From Luidia sarsii (Eukaryota; Echinodermata; Asteroidea; Paxillosida; Luidiidae): DNA of 64,000 bases. The stretch spans positions 715,001 through 779,000 of the forward strand of contig OX465111.1 of assembly GCA_949987565.1 (NCBI GenBank), in the 5' to 3' direction. Positions 1 through 9,803 of this stretch are shown here, in pieces (within the stretch, counting starts at the first letter, position 1; the number at the start of each line of letters is the position of its first letter). Position numbers and translations under genes: made by a program. The notes beneath the pieces are model-generated. The model searched no databases. It was not told the origin of the DNA and was given only the letters and a program-made list of their open reading frames with translations.

Positions 1-187
1 GGAATAGAGAATCAGTTTCATAGGAGTAGCCCCATTACCCAGTGGTGTACATTATGTCAGAAATGAACCCGTTGCCGAATCCTGAATCCGTGGTTTTGAA
101 AAGTCCGACAGGGATCAAGCCAGAGCCAAACTCTCATCTATCCAAATGAGATTTGACGGTTTTCATGGTGAGAGTAGCAGAAGGAGT

Positions 188-334
188 AGGTTTGCGGAAA
201 CACCATGTAAAACGTCTCTTTTGTGAGACTGTGTCTCCTGAGGATGAACAGAGTTCGAAACGTCGAGTTCCTCCGGTTCTTTTCAGAACCGCACATAGTC
301 ACAAAAGAGAAATCTAGCATGGTGTCATTGAAAC
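188..334. mobile_element. Palindromic MITE, family 1
   Basis: Imperfect inverted repeat: the left arm (188-232) contains ACACCATGTAAAACGTCTCT and the right arm (291-334) its mirror around ATGGTGTC. It shares ends with elements at 660-810, 948-1010, 11187-11277 and 38174-38290. Lies in the last NCF2-like intron visible here. Confidence 0.6.
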
Positions 335-409
335 CTCCTTCTCCTCTATCCCCTGTACCCCGTACACTCCCCTCTGAGGGAATTCTTCTTTTATTCCCCC
401 TAATCTTAC

Positions 410-544
410 CTGAAGGGCTGCCAGGCCAGCATCCATGGCACTATGGCGTGTCTCAGCTTTCAGGCTGACTGCGTCTGTCATCAAGTCTAGTGCCCAGCTC
501 CACTCCTCCAGAGATGCGTAGGCAAGGGACCAGTTGTGCAGAAT
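410..544 (-). CDS. NCF2/NOXA1-like coding exon 3
   Basis: 45 codons between acceptor GTTGATAG|ATT and donor CAG|GTAAGA, phase 0 at both ends. It starts ILHNWSLAYA, aligning with VLYNIAFMYA of p67phox directly after the CE residues that end exon 2, and covers the last TPR helices. Too short to stand out as an open frame; found by similarity. The gene continues to the left of the window. Confidence 0.8.
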
Positions 545-3500
545 CTATCAACACCCAAGCAGAACATATGTTTGGGTCAATCCATCAATTGATTCCAGTC
601 ATCCCTTCTCTTTGCTCGTTTTGCTTAGAGAAGATTTGAAGCGAGTTTGCACGGCTGAAGTACAAAGTGGAAGGTTTCTTTTGACACCGTGTGAATTATC
701 TCTTGTGAGAAGGAGTATGTGGCTCTCTGAACGGAGCCAGTAACTCTAGAATTACTCCTTCTCAAAAGAGATGTGCTACATGGTGTCACAGAAAACCTTC
801 CACTTTGCACTCAAATATGCATGCACAACATACTGTCTATGAACGTGGATGAATGATTTGCCGTTTGAATGCCAGAATACAAACAGGGCATTACCAACTT
901 AGAAATCTTATGACCAGCACTTCCAAATTGAAACCGCACTTAACTATTGGCTCTGAAAAGAGCCGGTAACCCAACGTTACATGGTGGCACCACAAAACCT
1001 CCCACTTTACAGCCTCTTACATTCTAGTTACACATTGAGCAGGGCAAACTCTCAATCAGAATTTAATTTGCCGACAGTCTCATAAGAGAATATTTGTTTG
1101 CTTGTTTGAAAATCAATTGGGTTCAAGTCCCTGCCTGGTCAAATTTTCTTTGCCGATTTCTGAAATTGTTTAAAGATTTCCCTGTCAGTTTTTTCCTCAA
1201 CTTCGTTGATTAAAGTTATGAAAAGAGAGGCTGAATACACTGTGACAGGCTGAACACTGAGTGACAATTTAGCGCACTGTGTACTTTGTATGGGTTGAGT
1301 TTGTAAGGGTCGAAAAAAGCAAGTTGCGCACTGTAATGTGCCGCACGCTCGACTTTGACATGAACTGTACGACATAAATCGCATTGACACACATGTTGGT
1401 GTGCGTGACTGATTATTATTTGTACCAGAATGAAAATGGGGGTGTGATCCCTGGAGATAAACAGCAGTCAATGGTTAAACTGCTTCTGGCTGGCAGCCCC
1501 ACCCCCGGAAAAGACTAGTTGAGTATTTAGGAAGGCCACAATCTAAAGGTGGGATAGCTCAGATGGTAAGAGCGCTGATACCTTCAGTTAGAGGGCAGGG
1601 TTCGAATTATTCAAATTATGAGGGTTCTGAGCAGTGAGTATTAGCGTAGAGTCCTGTCAGTTCCTTCACTAAAACAAAAGTGAACATTTCCATGGCATTA
1701 TGAATGATCTGGCATAAAGTTGGCAATTCCTGAAAGAACTTTTGACTGAAATATAATGGAGCAAATATCAGGGAGACCGAGCATGACTGATACGTTGATT
1801 GTGGAAGTCAACGAGGTCACAATGCTTTGTGGTCCAGTGGATTGTCAGGAAGCAACTCAAGTTTTCTGTCACTTCCTGTTTCCCACATTACCAGCGAACC
1901 AAAAGCCCTGAGGAAAACAAACGGATCATTCCTACACGTATGCCCACTAACACAGAGCCGCATAAGCCCTGTCCGCACTGGACTTTTTTGGGGGGGAACT
2001 TACAAAGCAAATGGGTAACTTAACCGTTAAGTCCAGTGCGGACAACCCAGGAACTCAGGAAGTTTTCCTCCCTGGTATCTTATCCGCCCCGAATGGGTAA
2101 GTTAACCGACTGACTTTTGCCCGGTTAAATTGACCAGGTCAGTTTAACCGAGTGGAAAGTCCAGTGCGGAAGCAACGTCTCAAGCATTTGCATTCAGTCA
2201 GTTGGTTAAATTTTACCCGTTGTTGCAGTTATCTACCCACGTCGATGATCCAAGTCACTTTGAGCCCACGTCACTTTGCACCAAAGTCATTTTTTACCCG
2301 TCATTTTGTACCCAGGTTACTTCATGACAAAGTCACTTGGGACCCAAGTACGTGTCACTTCACATCCAGGATACAATACTCTGGAATCTTTTTTTTTCTT
2401 CTTCCGGAAACCAATGACTAAGTTTAAAAAAAAGAAATACTGACACTACCAACATTGGCACAGGTCTTTTTATCATAGAGAATGCTTTTAAATGGTGCTG
2501 ACCTTGGGAGGTGACTAGCCAAAGTCAAGTTACTCAAGTGACGACCCTTTTGTGGATCGGGAATCTGTTTGATTGTGCTGGGTTGTTTCCAAAGTGCGTT
2601 TGGTACAAAGTGGTATGAGAAGATCTGGGAATGATGTGAAATGATCCGGGTGTGAACATCTGCTTAGTGTGAGGGGCTCCTATTGTGGAATCCTCTATGG
2701 ATGCCTGTGCATACCTCGCACTCATGTAGTTTGCACTGCAGCCCTAGCTGCTTGTAGTCGATGAATTTGTTGCCGCGGAGACAGCCGTTGGCTTTCTCGA
2801 AGGAGGCGAGCGCAGCGCGGTAGTCCTGCTGTCTGTACTGCATCAGCCCTAGCTGGAAGTGAGCTATGCCCATGTGCTGGTCCTTGTCCAGGCATTGCTT
2901 GAACGTCTGAGAACAGAATCAAAGATGTGGATCGGATGAAAGTCAGCATACGAGAAAGCGTCCCATCTCAGATTTACACAACGGGGATGGATTTCACAAA
3001 GCCTTACGATGCATCGTAATTTGTAACTCAGATTACGATGGATAACCCATCATAAGTTTTCCCAGGCTGTATGGTTTCTGTGCATTGCTTATCAGCTTGC
3101 GATTGATCGCAAGTTACGATGAGTTTGGTGAAATCTACCTCGGGGCATTCAGCTTTTGCAAATCCTAGGTGATTACAACAATCAGCATCACATTTACATT
3201 ATCACAAATTAGGAGGGCCTGATGTTTCGATCTTAGCAGGAGCTTTCTCAAAGGTAGAAATAATCGTCTTGGGTCTTTGGCCTCTCATTCTGCCTTGGAG
3301 AAAGGTCCTGCTAGGATTGAATGTCAGGCCCTCCTAATGTTTCATAATTGCATTTTGGTCATTAACAAACACACAGACAGGAGAGAATCTTCTCAATCAA
3401 CTGAGGGGAAATTTCTCCCTTTTTCGCCAAATGTGAATAAATCAAATGACCAGTATTGTAATTTGTGATTCTCACTCAATCCAAAGGTGGGTGTGTGGGA

Positions 3501-3968
3501 TGGTTTCACAGGTATTTTCGGGATAAATCAAGGGATTTCGATCGGGGGGAGTCAACAAATTGTAGTCTTCAAGTTGAAATTCAACAATTTCGGCAACTAT
3601 CTTCCTAGGACCCTACAGTCGCCCAACCCTTCAAAATTTCAAAAAGGGCAACTTTAATTACAAGTTGTAACTGTAAGTGTAAGGTCCTAGTTACTCGGAC
3701 TACAATCGTGGGGGAATTTTGGAGGGGGACTCGTGTCAGTAATTGCCCACTCTGCTGTGAGGCTGTATAATTTATATCCCACCTGCACTGCGCTCTGAGA
3801 TTTGCCGGTCAACCACTGGATGAGGCCCACGTTGTAGAGGATTTTGGCGGACGGGTCTTGGATGGTCAGGAGACTGTCCAGCGCTCGGACCCTCTCCCCG
3901 CGGTCGAAGACCAGCCCGGCCTGGTGCCAGGTCACGATGGTGTCCTTATGGCTCTGCTTCTCTGCCAT
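410..3968 (-). CDS. NCF2/NOXA1-like: NCF2/p67phox or NOXA1-like NADPH oxidase activator, N-terminal exons (3' end off window)
   Basis: Cytosolic activator of NADPH oxidase (NOX2/NOX1 type): its N-terminal TPR domain binds Rac-GTP and the following activation region drives electron transfer in the membrane flavocytochrome. Three exons (3783-3968, 2715-2906, 410-544) join in phase 0 and give 171 residues. The product resembles human p67phox/NOXA1 throughout: WHQAGLVFDRG near residue 14, YNVGLIQWLTG near 45, AHFQLGLMQYRQQDYRAAL at 77-95, LRGNKFIDYKQLGLQCKL at 105-122, and ILHNWSLAYASLEEW at 127-141. Residues R106, N108 and D112 correspond to p67phox Rac-contact residues R102, N104 and D108. The start ATG has purine -3 and G +4. 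Activation, PB1 and SH3 regions would lie left of position 410 and are not seen. Orthology to NCF2 versus NOXA1 cannot be settled from the TPR part; an invertebrate gene may be ancestral to both. Confidence 0.85.
660..810. mobile_element. Palindromic MITE, family 1 (best copy)
   Basis: About 58-bp inverted arms at 660-717 and 753-810, with ends reading GTACAAAGTGGAAGG and CCTTCCACTTTGCAC, and a 35-bp loop. Could fold into a long hairpin. No protein is encoded, as expected for a non-autonomous element. Confidence 0.75.
948..1010. mobile_element. Family 1 MITE, half copy
   Basis: Only the right half is kept: GGCTCTGAAAAGAGCCGGTA, then ACATGGTGGCACCAC and CCTCCCACTTT. Confidence 0.5.
1110..1185 (+). 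mobile_element. SINE family A, 3' fragment
   Basis: Carries a tRNA-type B box (GGGTTCAAGTCCC) followed by the family tail CTTTGCCGATTTCTGAAATT, similar to the tail after the B box at 10195-10255. Confidence 0.5.
1440..1640 (+). mobile_element. tRNA-derived SINE, family A
   Basis: A head (GTGATCCCTGGAGATAAACA, then AGACTAGTTGAGTATTTAGG) is followed at 1551 by GGGATAGCTCAGATGGTAAG, which matches a tRNA A box, and at about 1599 by the B box GGTTCGAATTA. The tRNA-like part cannot form a paired acceptor stem, so it is a SINE and not a tRNA gene. Related copies are at 10105, 25378 and 47030. Confidence 0.65.
1972..2170. mobile_element. 199-bp MITE with perfect 15-bp terminal inverted repeats
   Basis: Ends are TCCGCACTGGACTTT (1972-1986) and AAAGTCCAGTGCGGA (2156-2170), exact reverse complements. 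A further internal copy of the terminus sits near 2029-2043, next to GGTTAA-rich motifs. No clear target-site duplication was found. Confidence 0.65.
2240..2356. repeat. Degenerate short tandem repeat around AAGTCACTTT
   Basis: About seven diverged units built on GTCACTT plus CACCC/TACCC variants. Lies inside the large NCF2-like intron 2. Confidence 0.4.
2715..2906 (-). CDS. NCF2/NOXA1-like coding exon 2
   Basis: 64 codons between acceptor TTCTCAG|ACG and donor GAG|GTATGC, phase 0 at both ends. Contains the conserved TPR segment LRGNKFIDYKQLGL with the predicted Rac-binding residues. Confidence 0.88.
2983..3142. mobile_element. Foldback MITE, family 2 (GTGGATTTCAC type)
   Basis: Starts GGGGATGGATTTCACAAAGC and ends TTTGGTGAAATCTACCTC, with inner ACGATG repeats pairing across the element. 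Other copies at 9213, 14257 and 21045. This layout is common in marine invertebrate genomes. In NCF2-like intron 1. Confidence 0.7.
3207..3341. mobile_element. Foldback MITE, family 3
   Basis: Inverted arms: AATTAGGAGGGCCTGATGTT plus AGCAGGAGCTTTCTC on the left, and GAGAAAGGTCCTGCTAGG plus TGTCAGGCCCTCCTAAT on the right. Half copies occur at 16026, 20875 and 38798. Confidence 0.65.
3398..3702 (-). mobile_element. Truncated MITE, family 4, inverted relative to the copy at 5429
   Basis: Ends with GGTCCTAGTTACTCGGACTA (3683-3702). Internal blocks (a GGAATTTCTCCC-type stretch, the TTTCACAGGTATT region and the CCCTACAGTCGCCCAA region) match the reverse complement of 5450-5730. The far terminus is missing. 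Confidence 0.6.
3783..3968 (-). CDS. NCF2/NOXA1-like coding exon 1
   Basis: 62 codons from the start ATG to donor CAG|GTGGGA, phase 0. Encodes the first TPR helices. The upstream ATG context GCGAGATGG is favourable. Any 5'UTR lies to the right of 3968. Confidence 0.85.
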
Positions 3969-4699
3969 CTCGCCCGATTGAATGAATGGTCCACACGGCC
4001 GGAGTCAGACTCAGAGAGAAGGTAGTGAGAGTGGGAATGACAAGCAGATCGGACGGGCCGCTGATGCTGGTGGGATTATTAGTAAACACGACAGGGGTGA
4101 GAGGCCATCGATCGTGATTCAATCACGCTTCCGTGTTGTGCTTCCCTCTTGTTCTGGAACGCGGAAGTACTAGGACCTGCATTCTTTGACGCACCTGACT
4201 GCACACTGACACGAGCTGATCGGTCGTGTGGTACACACGCGGCCTTGGCACGTACTCTTTTTACACTGGACAGGATTGCTGCGATCTCTAAATCCAGCGA
4301 TCAACCGCCTACAATTAGTACAATGACCGGTGATTTGCGGCCGAGATCGGCAGAGATAGGGGGTCCCACAGCTGGCCATTCATCGCACGGCGCACGCAGA
4401 CAGTCTACGATGGCATGTGCTTTGTATGGCCCGTGTTCAATGTACATAATGTACGAGTCATGATCTACACGCTTAGTGGGTATCAAATATGCACCTGTAT
4501 GATGTGCACAGGTGCAATGGCTCACTCGATATGAACAGTGACACGCCTGACCTGTTTAGACTGGTATCATGTCTCTCAACACTTCTTTTTTTCCTTCTTT
4601 CAAATCTTTCAATCATAAAACTCATCTCTTTTGAGAAGGATCTCTGAAAAGACCCGGTAACTCTTCCCGCGTTGTCAGTGATGATTTTCACGTTGCTCA

Positions 4700-4800
4700 A
4701 ATCACTGTCAGAAAGTCCACGGGAATCGAACCGCGGCCACTTATTGCAGGCGGCTTCAATAGACTCGTGTGTAAAGTGAAGCCGTAGCCAATGAGTTAAG
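4700..4800 (-). mobile_element. tRNA-like fragment (SINE head)
   Basis: On the minus strand GGCTTAACTCATTGGCTA resembles an A box, and GCGGTTCGATTCCCGTGG is a perfect B box. Spacing is near tRNA-like but acceptor-stem pairing is absent; probably a SINE head or tRNA pseudogene. Confidence 0.45.
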
Positions 4801-5249
4801 CCAACGGATTTAGTTCATACACAAGCCTATGGAAGTAACTGGCTAGCGGCTGCGGGTTATTCCCATAGAGGTGTGTGTTATTTCCAGCCATAGCCAATGA
4901 ATTCAGACACCGTCAGGGCTGGGTTGCCGGAATGACGCCCTCTACGTCACACCAGTGCCAATAACAACAGACCCGCGTGCTTTAAAAATGTCGACTGGAA
5001 CGAGCGACGTGAAATTCGCTTCAAGAGAACTCGGTATTCATGAACGGATAATGCATGGACGGTCTCTCATTGTTGAACGATTCGACGTATACTTGCAGGA
5101 CTTTACTTGCAATGGGAAGAGATAAGACGACGCCTATGACACTGAACAGATTGGAAATCAAGTCAGCTCCGTCGGCCGCCATGTTGGCTTTGGCCGCCAT
5201 GGAGTGACGTGGACTCGGAGTGCCTGTACTAACTAACAACTGGTATAAC

Positions 5250-5283
5250 GGGTTGACTTCCCCTGATTGGGGTCGAATTCCCC
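5250..5283 (+). repeat. Paired GGGTTGA/CTTCCCC motif, copy 1
   Basis: Two 14-bp near-repeats (GGGTTGACTTCCCC and GGGTCGAATTCCCC) with a short spacer. Five further copies lie at 24505, 27454, 28254, 42478 and 43441. Confidence 0.6.
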
Positions 5284-5428
5284 TCCAGTTTCCACAGGTA
5301 AAGCGTCTCTGTTCTGTGGCAACATCACCAATGTTTAGTCGGGCTACCAAGTACCATGCATGGAGTAAATTAAGGTGCCTATTCAAGGGTGAATGGAGTA
5401 TTTGCAGTTAAATACCTACAAGCTACAC

Positions 5429-5841
5429 TAGTCCGAGTAACTTGGACCCCACAAGTCACCCTGTTTTTATCAAATTTTGAAATTTTGAGATTCGGGTGAC
5501 TGTAGGGTCCAAGGATCATGGCTATGCTGCATCGTGTAAAAGCACCGTAATATCAACTTTGAAAAATACCCCCGACCGAAATCCCCAGATTTACCCCACA
5601 GAACACCTGTGAAACCGTCCCACGCGCCCATTGAGGATTCAGTGAGAATTACAGATTCCAATACTGGTCATTTTGTTTTACTCATGTTTGGGAAAAGGGA
5701 GAAAATTCCCTCAGTTGACCGAGAACGGGTCGACGGGCCAAGTTGGGGTGGCCATCTTGGATAAATTTGAAAACTGGATTACGTCACCAGGTCCGGGTGC
5801 GGAGTGGTCTGCAACTTGTCGGGTCCAAGTTACTCGGACTA
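5429..5841. mobile_element. 413-bp MITE, family 4, with perfect 21-bp terminal inverted repeats
   Basis: The left end at 5429 begins TAGTCCGAGTAACTTGGACC; the right end (5821-5841) is its exact reverse complement. Short open frames inside are not coding. A truncated inverted copy lies at 3398-3702 and a minimal copy at 5895-5961. Confidence 0.75.
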
Positions 5842-5894
5842 AGACTACACCACAAAAGATTGTGAAAAAAATCATCCTAAACTCACATCAGACC

Positions 5895-5961
5895 TAGGCC
5901 GAGTAACTTGGACCCATTACAGTTACATTAAGGGTGATTGTAAGGGTCCAAGTTACTTGGA
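5895..5961. mobile_element. Minimal family 4 element
   Basis: CCGAGTAACTTGGACCC and GGGTCCAAGTTACTTGG enclose about 30 bp; only termini are left. Confidence 0.6.
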
Positions 5962-7024
5962 ATAGATCAGACCACCTACACATAGTATTATCATTATATC
6001 AAGACAAGATTCATTGTCTGGCACAACCACTTGCAGGGACAAAAAGTATCGGACAGCTTTTGAAAAATTATGTACACCAGTAGTCCGAGCTAGTACACCA
6101 GATATTCTCTCCAACACAACACTTCAATAATCACACATCTTCACAGTTCTCTTGAGAATGAGTTGTGTGCATTTTCAGTTTACCCTAAAAATTTATTGAC
6201 ATTGAGAATCAGGTATTAATACATATCGTGCACAACACAGGTTCCCTTGTGAAGGTTTAGTGGGCGTGGTGATGCTGAGAATGCAGATTTCTAGGCACCA
6301 GGGCCCATTTTGATAGAACTGCTTAAGCGTGAAAATCTGCTAAGCATGAGAAGTGTAAACAGGTTTGCAAACCACATCAGGATGCAATCTCAATTGCTTC
6401 TGACTTGTATTCCATTATTTGCTTAGCATGAAACAAAGGTGACATTTTAGTTGACAAGGTGAATATGTGATCCTCTGATTCATGACTTTTTGCGCTTCAT
6501 CAAATATTGCTGCTTAAGCAGCTACATGATTTTCAAGCTAAAAGTTGGTGAGTTTCCACTCTTTACTGTCAATACACGGTACAGAATGTTGGGCAAGATT
6601 AAAATAATACCGGTCTAAACACCAATTGTGACATGCCATGGCAAAACCAGACGCCATGTCGCATGACCTAATTACACATTACAATCCAATGTGTTAACCT
6701 CTAGTTGATTTGGCATATCAATTTGTTCTTACTCGGTGAATTTTTATCCAAATTCCATGAAATATATTTATGCACCACATTGAAAGGAAATTTGTGCAGA
6801 ATATTTTGCATCATACTAAAAACTACAATTGTCTAATTTTGGACATGGTTTTGCTATGGTGGGTCACAATTGGTAAAACCCTTGATTGATCAATATAAGC
6901 AAGCTTAATTTGTGCTGGTCAAAACCATAGACTTCAAAAAATTTGGATAAATCCAGATCAAGTGGTAAGCAAACAATTTTTCCAAGCATCTTTCTTTGCG
7001 CAAGGCTTTAGAGTGCATTTCCCC
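5962..7024. other. Intergenic, no feature recognised
   Basis: AT-rich sequence between the NCF2-like gene and FBXW5. No exon, RNA gene or clear repeat seen. Confidence 0.4.
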
Positions 7025-7168
7025 CATAGGCTCGGGCTATGCCATAGGCTCGGGCTATGCCATAGGCTCGGGCTATGCCATAAGCTCGGGCTATGCCATA
7101 GGCTCGGGCTATGCCATAGGCTCGGGCTATGCCAAAGGCTCGGGCTATGCCATAGGCTCGGGCTATGC
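7025..7168 (+). repeat. 18-bp tandem repeat, 8 copies
   Basis: Unit CATAGGCTCGGGCTATGC repeats eight times with two single-base variants (copies 4 and 7). Each unit is a near palindrome around GGCTCGGGC. Because 18 is a multiple of 3, frames across it stay open, but no gene context supports coding. Confidence 0.9.
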
Positions 7169-8472
7169 CATAGGCCTATGTACTAAGTGTTAAGGCATGA
7201 CAAATCAGAGCAATTGTGCCTGCATCATCATACATGTGGTGTCTCCTGTCCATTGAAGATACGTGCTCTCCAACCTAGCACTGTCAAAAGAATCCTTCCT
7301 CTTCCTCAAAGGTCCCGGATTTATTGCACTGAATTATTGCAATCTCACGGATAGATAGCTTCACACTATTGTGGGGCAACATCATATCCTTGTTGAACAT
7401 GTTGACTCAAGGAAATGTTTTTGGAGAGTACCGGTAGATTTTTCCTTCAATGCGCCAAAACAAAGGGATCCTATTTCAGGAAAGTTACCAAAATGTTAGG
7501 ATTAAAGGGTCTCTGCTATAAATATCACAGTCGAGCTCAATTTCTCCTGTCATCTAGGATCTGAAGTGTACAAACATATTGGCAAGCTTCTTTTTCTGTA
7601 ATAGCGGAGTCAGATATTGATCATCTTTTTTACCTTTAACAATATCCATATAACAATGAGGGCGCTATTGCAAGGTCATGTCAGGAACCCTTCAATAGTT
7701 TAAAACAAAAACATTAAGTTTTCTTTGCCATTTTTTTCAGTTTAACCATCCATAGATTTAACAAACACTGAACAAATGTCAGTCAGGTACTCTCACTTGG
7801 TTCCACGACTTACATGAGACCAAAAAGTCAGTGCAGCATTTATAAACAAAGCATGTCAAGAGAGGTACCCCCCTCCTCAAAAAAGAAGTAACCAATGAAA
7901 ATAAATAAGTCAATATACACCTCTCGCCTCCAAGTAAATTTGCCAGCACAAATGGCGCAGCAAAATGTAGTAAAAGACCTATGATAATACTTACTGAAAC
8001 TATGAGAAAGACCATCTTTGGTAGAATTAAGACTTTCATACAGAGAAGGCAATGTAATGCAATTAGTTCATTTTGACGTATGTACATGTGTGTTATGGAA
8101 CAGCAGCATACTAGAGCTATTCTTTATGCAGACTGTGTGAAGGCAAAATAGTGGAAAGCACCGACAAAGTTGTACCACCAGCCACTACATGCACAATGAA
8201 GGCTGGCTCAAGAACATACACGTGTTAGACAGTACGCGTGTCAGTGCAAAATATTCTCACATTTCTGTATCATACAAAATGGCGGTGATTGTTGGCTGTG
8301 AATAAAAAATAAATGTGTATTATGTCGTCTCTACTGGTGATCAATCACTGTGTATGTTGCTCATATTTACATCAAGAAGAAGTTTCTCTTTTAAGAGGAT
8401 GCTGAATTTCCTTGAACAGGAAACAAATCGAATTTGGTACATGTGGTACATTTACAACCATGTACCGTGTGA
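7169..8472. other. Intergenic, no feature recognised
   Basis: AT-rich DNA without recognisable exons. A minus-strand open frame around 7779-8087 has a hydrophobic stretch but no family resemblance and no supporting splice context. Confidence 0.35.
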
Positions 8473-8537
8473 TACAACCATGTAGTACAACCATGTGGTA
8501 CAACCATGTAATTCAACCATGTGGTTCAACCATGTAG
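8473..8537 (+). repeat. 13-bp tandem repeat, 5 copies
   Basis: Unit TACAACCATGTGG with minor variation, exactly five units. Confidence 0.8.
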
Positions 8538-8954
8538 CCGGGATTACAGAGGGAAGTTCCGAAACAACAAAAAGGTTGGGAAACAAATCTGGATACGATT
8601 AACCCACTTCATAAAAATATCCATTGCAAATTTGCAATGTCTACATCGACAATATTCCTCCAGGTACAAACATCATGAATTTAGAGTTTCTGCACAATTC
8701 AATTGCACATCAAATTCACAAACGCAGGGTGTAGTGTTAAGGATCTATTTGAATTGAGTACATGTAGGTGACCTCAGTTATCACTTTCTACAAATGCAGT
8801 ACACTGGGCTTGCAGTGAAATAGGCAGTGACTGATTCTCAAGGTATTTCAATGTGTGTTTAATTGGCTTCTCAAGGACATTACTCATTAGGATGCTACTA
8901 TCAAAAATGTACACAGAAACAACACAGGGTCATTTTATCGCCTACCCTAACAAC

Positions 8955-8960
8955 TTTATT
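8955..8960 (-). terminator. Candidate polyadenylation signal of FBXW5
   Basis: AATAAA on the minus strand (TTTATT on plus), about 640 nt after the FBXW5 stop codon. It is the first canonical signal noticed downstream; the resulting 3'UTR would include the MITE at 9213. Confidence 0.35.
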
Positions 8961-9212
8961 ATTATACACATCTACAGTGCAGGGTGACGCTAATGACCAA
9001 CCATGTCATTACTTAATCAAAGTGAGCCGTCCCAATATTGTTATCACTTTAACTCAATCCATACCATCAAGCCTGAATTTTACAATGTCACTTCTTTGGG
9101 CCAACTTATAGTATACAGTCCATTCACTCCAAGTTGAGCTAGACCTCAGCCTCTTTAAATGCTACAGCATGCCTTCTCCCTATTCCACAAGTCCACCCAC
9201 AGCAAGCCTATC

Positions 9213-9349
9213 AGGGGTGGATTTCACAGAGCCTTACGATGCATCATAACTCAACTCACGATGGATAACCCATCATAAGTTGTGACACACCGTATGGTTT
9301 CTGTGCATCGCTCATCGTCTTGCGATTGATGGGTTTGGTGTAATAGACT
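9213..9349. mobile_element. Foldback MITE, family 2, in the putative FBXW5 3'UTR
   Basis: Begins AGGGGTGGATTTCACAGAGC, contains CACCGTATGGTTTCTGTGCA like the copies at 2983 and 21045, and ends near GATGGGTTTGGTGTAAT. Confidence 0.65.
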
Positions 9350-9598
9350 GCAGGAGTCATTCACATGTCCATGCATGCAGGCTAGAGTAATGGAAAATTC
9401 CACCCGGCCACATGGACTACAGTGCACAGATCAGACTAGTGCTATGAATATGGTCATGCTCAGTGAAGGGACTAAAGGTCTACAAGTGAAGGGACTGTAG
9501 GTACATGTACCCGTATACAAGGGAAAACCAGGCCTGGTGAGGCTGTTTGACCGTCAGGGCTGCGTGACTGTGATCGCATGTAAGAGTTGCCACTACTG

Positions 9599-9803
9599 TT
9601 AACTGCCCTTGGCGGTGTTCATCATGGACACCTTGTGCCTGGAGAACCAGACTTTGAGGGTGTGGTCGTCGCTGGCCGTGATCATCATCTCCGGGTCCCG
9701 GGGATTGAAGGCCACCGAGTTGACCACGTCACGGTGGGCCAGCACGGCCAGCAGGTTGCCGTAGTAACGGTCCCACACATAGCCCTGCCTGTCCTCAGCA
9801 CCA
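9599..9803 (-). CDS. FBXW5: FBXW5 coding exon 6 (C-terminal WD repeats, stop)
   Basis: From acceptor GTCACAG|TGGTGC to TAA at 9601-9599. Encodes GAEDRQGYVWDRYYGNLLAV and ASDDHTLKVWFSRHKVSMM; ends in KGS. Confidence 0.93.

Larger units (their letters stand above)
3969..5428. other. Upstream region of the NCF2-like gene
   Basis: No coding exon recognised. It should hold the promoter and 5'UTR of the minus-strand NCF2-like gene; no TATA box or first non-coding exon could be assigned. It contains a family 1 MITE remnant (4560-4650), a tRNA-like fragment (4700-4800) and one copy of the paired GGGTTGA motif (5250-5283). Confidence 0.4.

Noticed and set aside
1551..1625. Possible tRNA gene
   Set aside because: A and B boxes are present, but acceptor and anticodon stems do not pair; similar copies across the window show it is a SINE.
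7025..7168. Possible CRISPR-like array
   Set aside because: Units are directly adjacent without spacers and the genome is eukaryotic; a simple tandem repeat.
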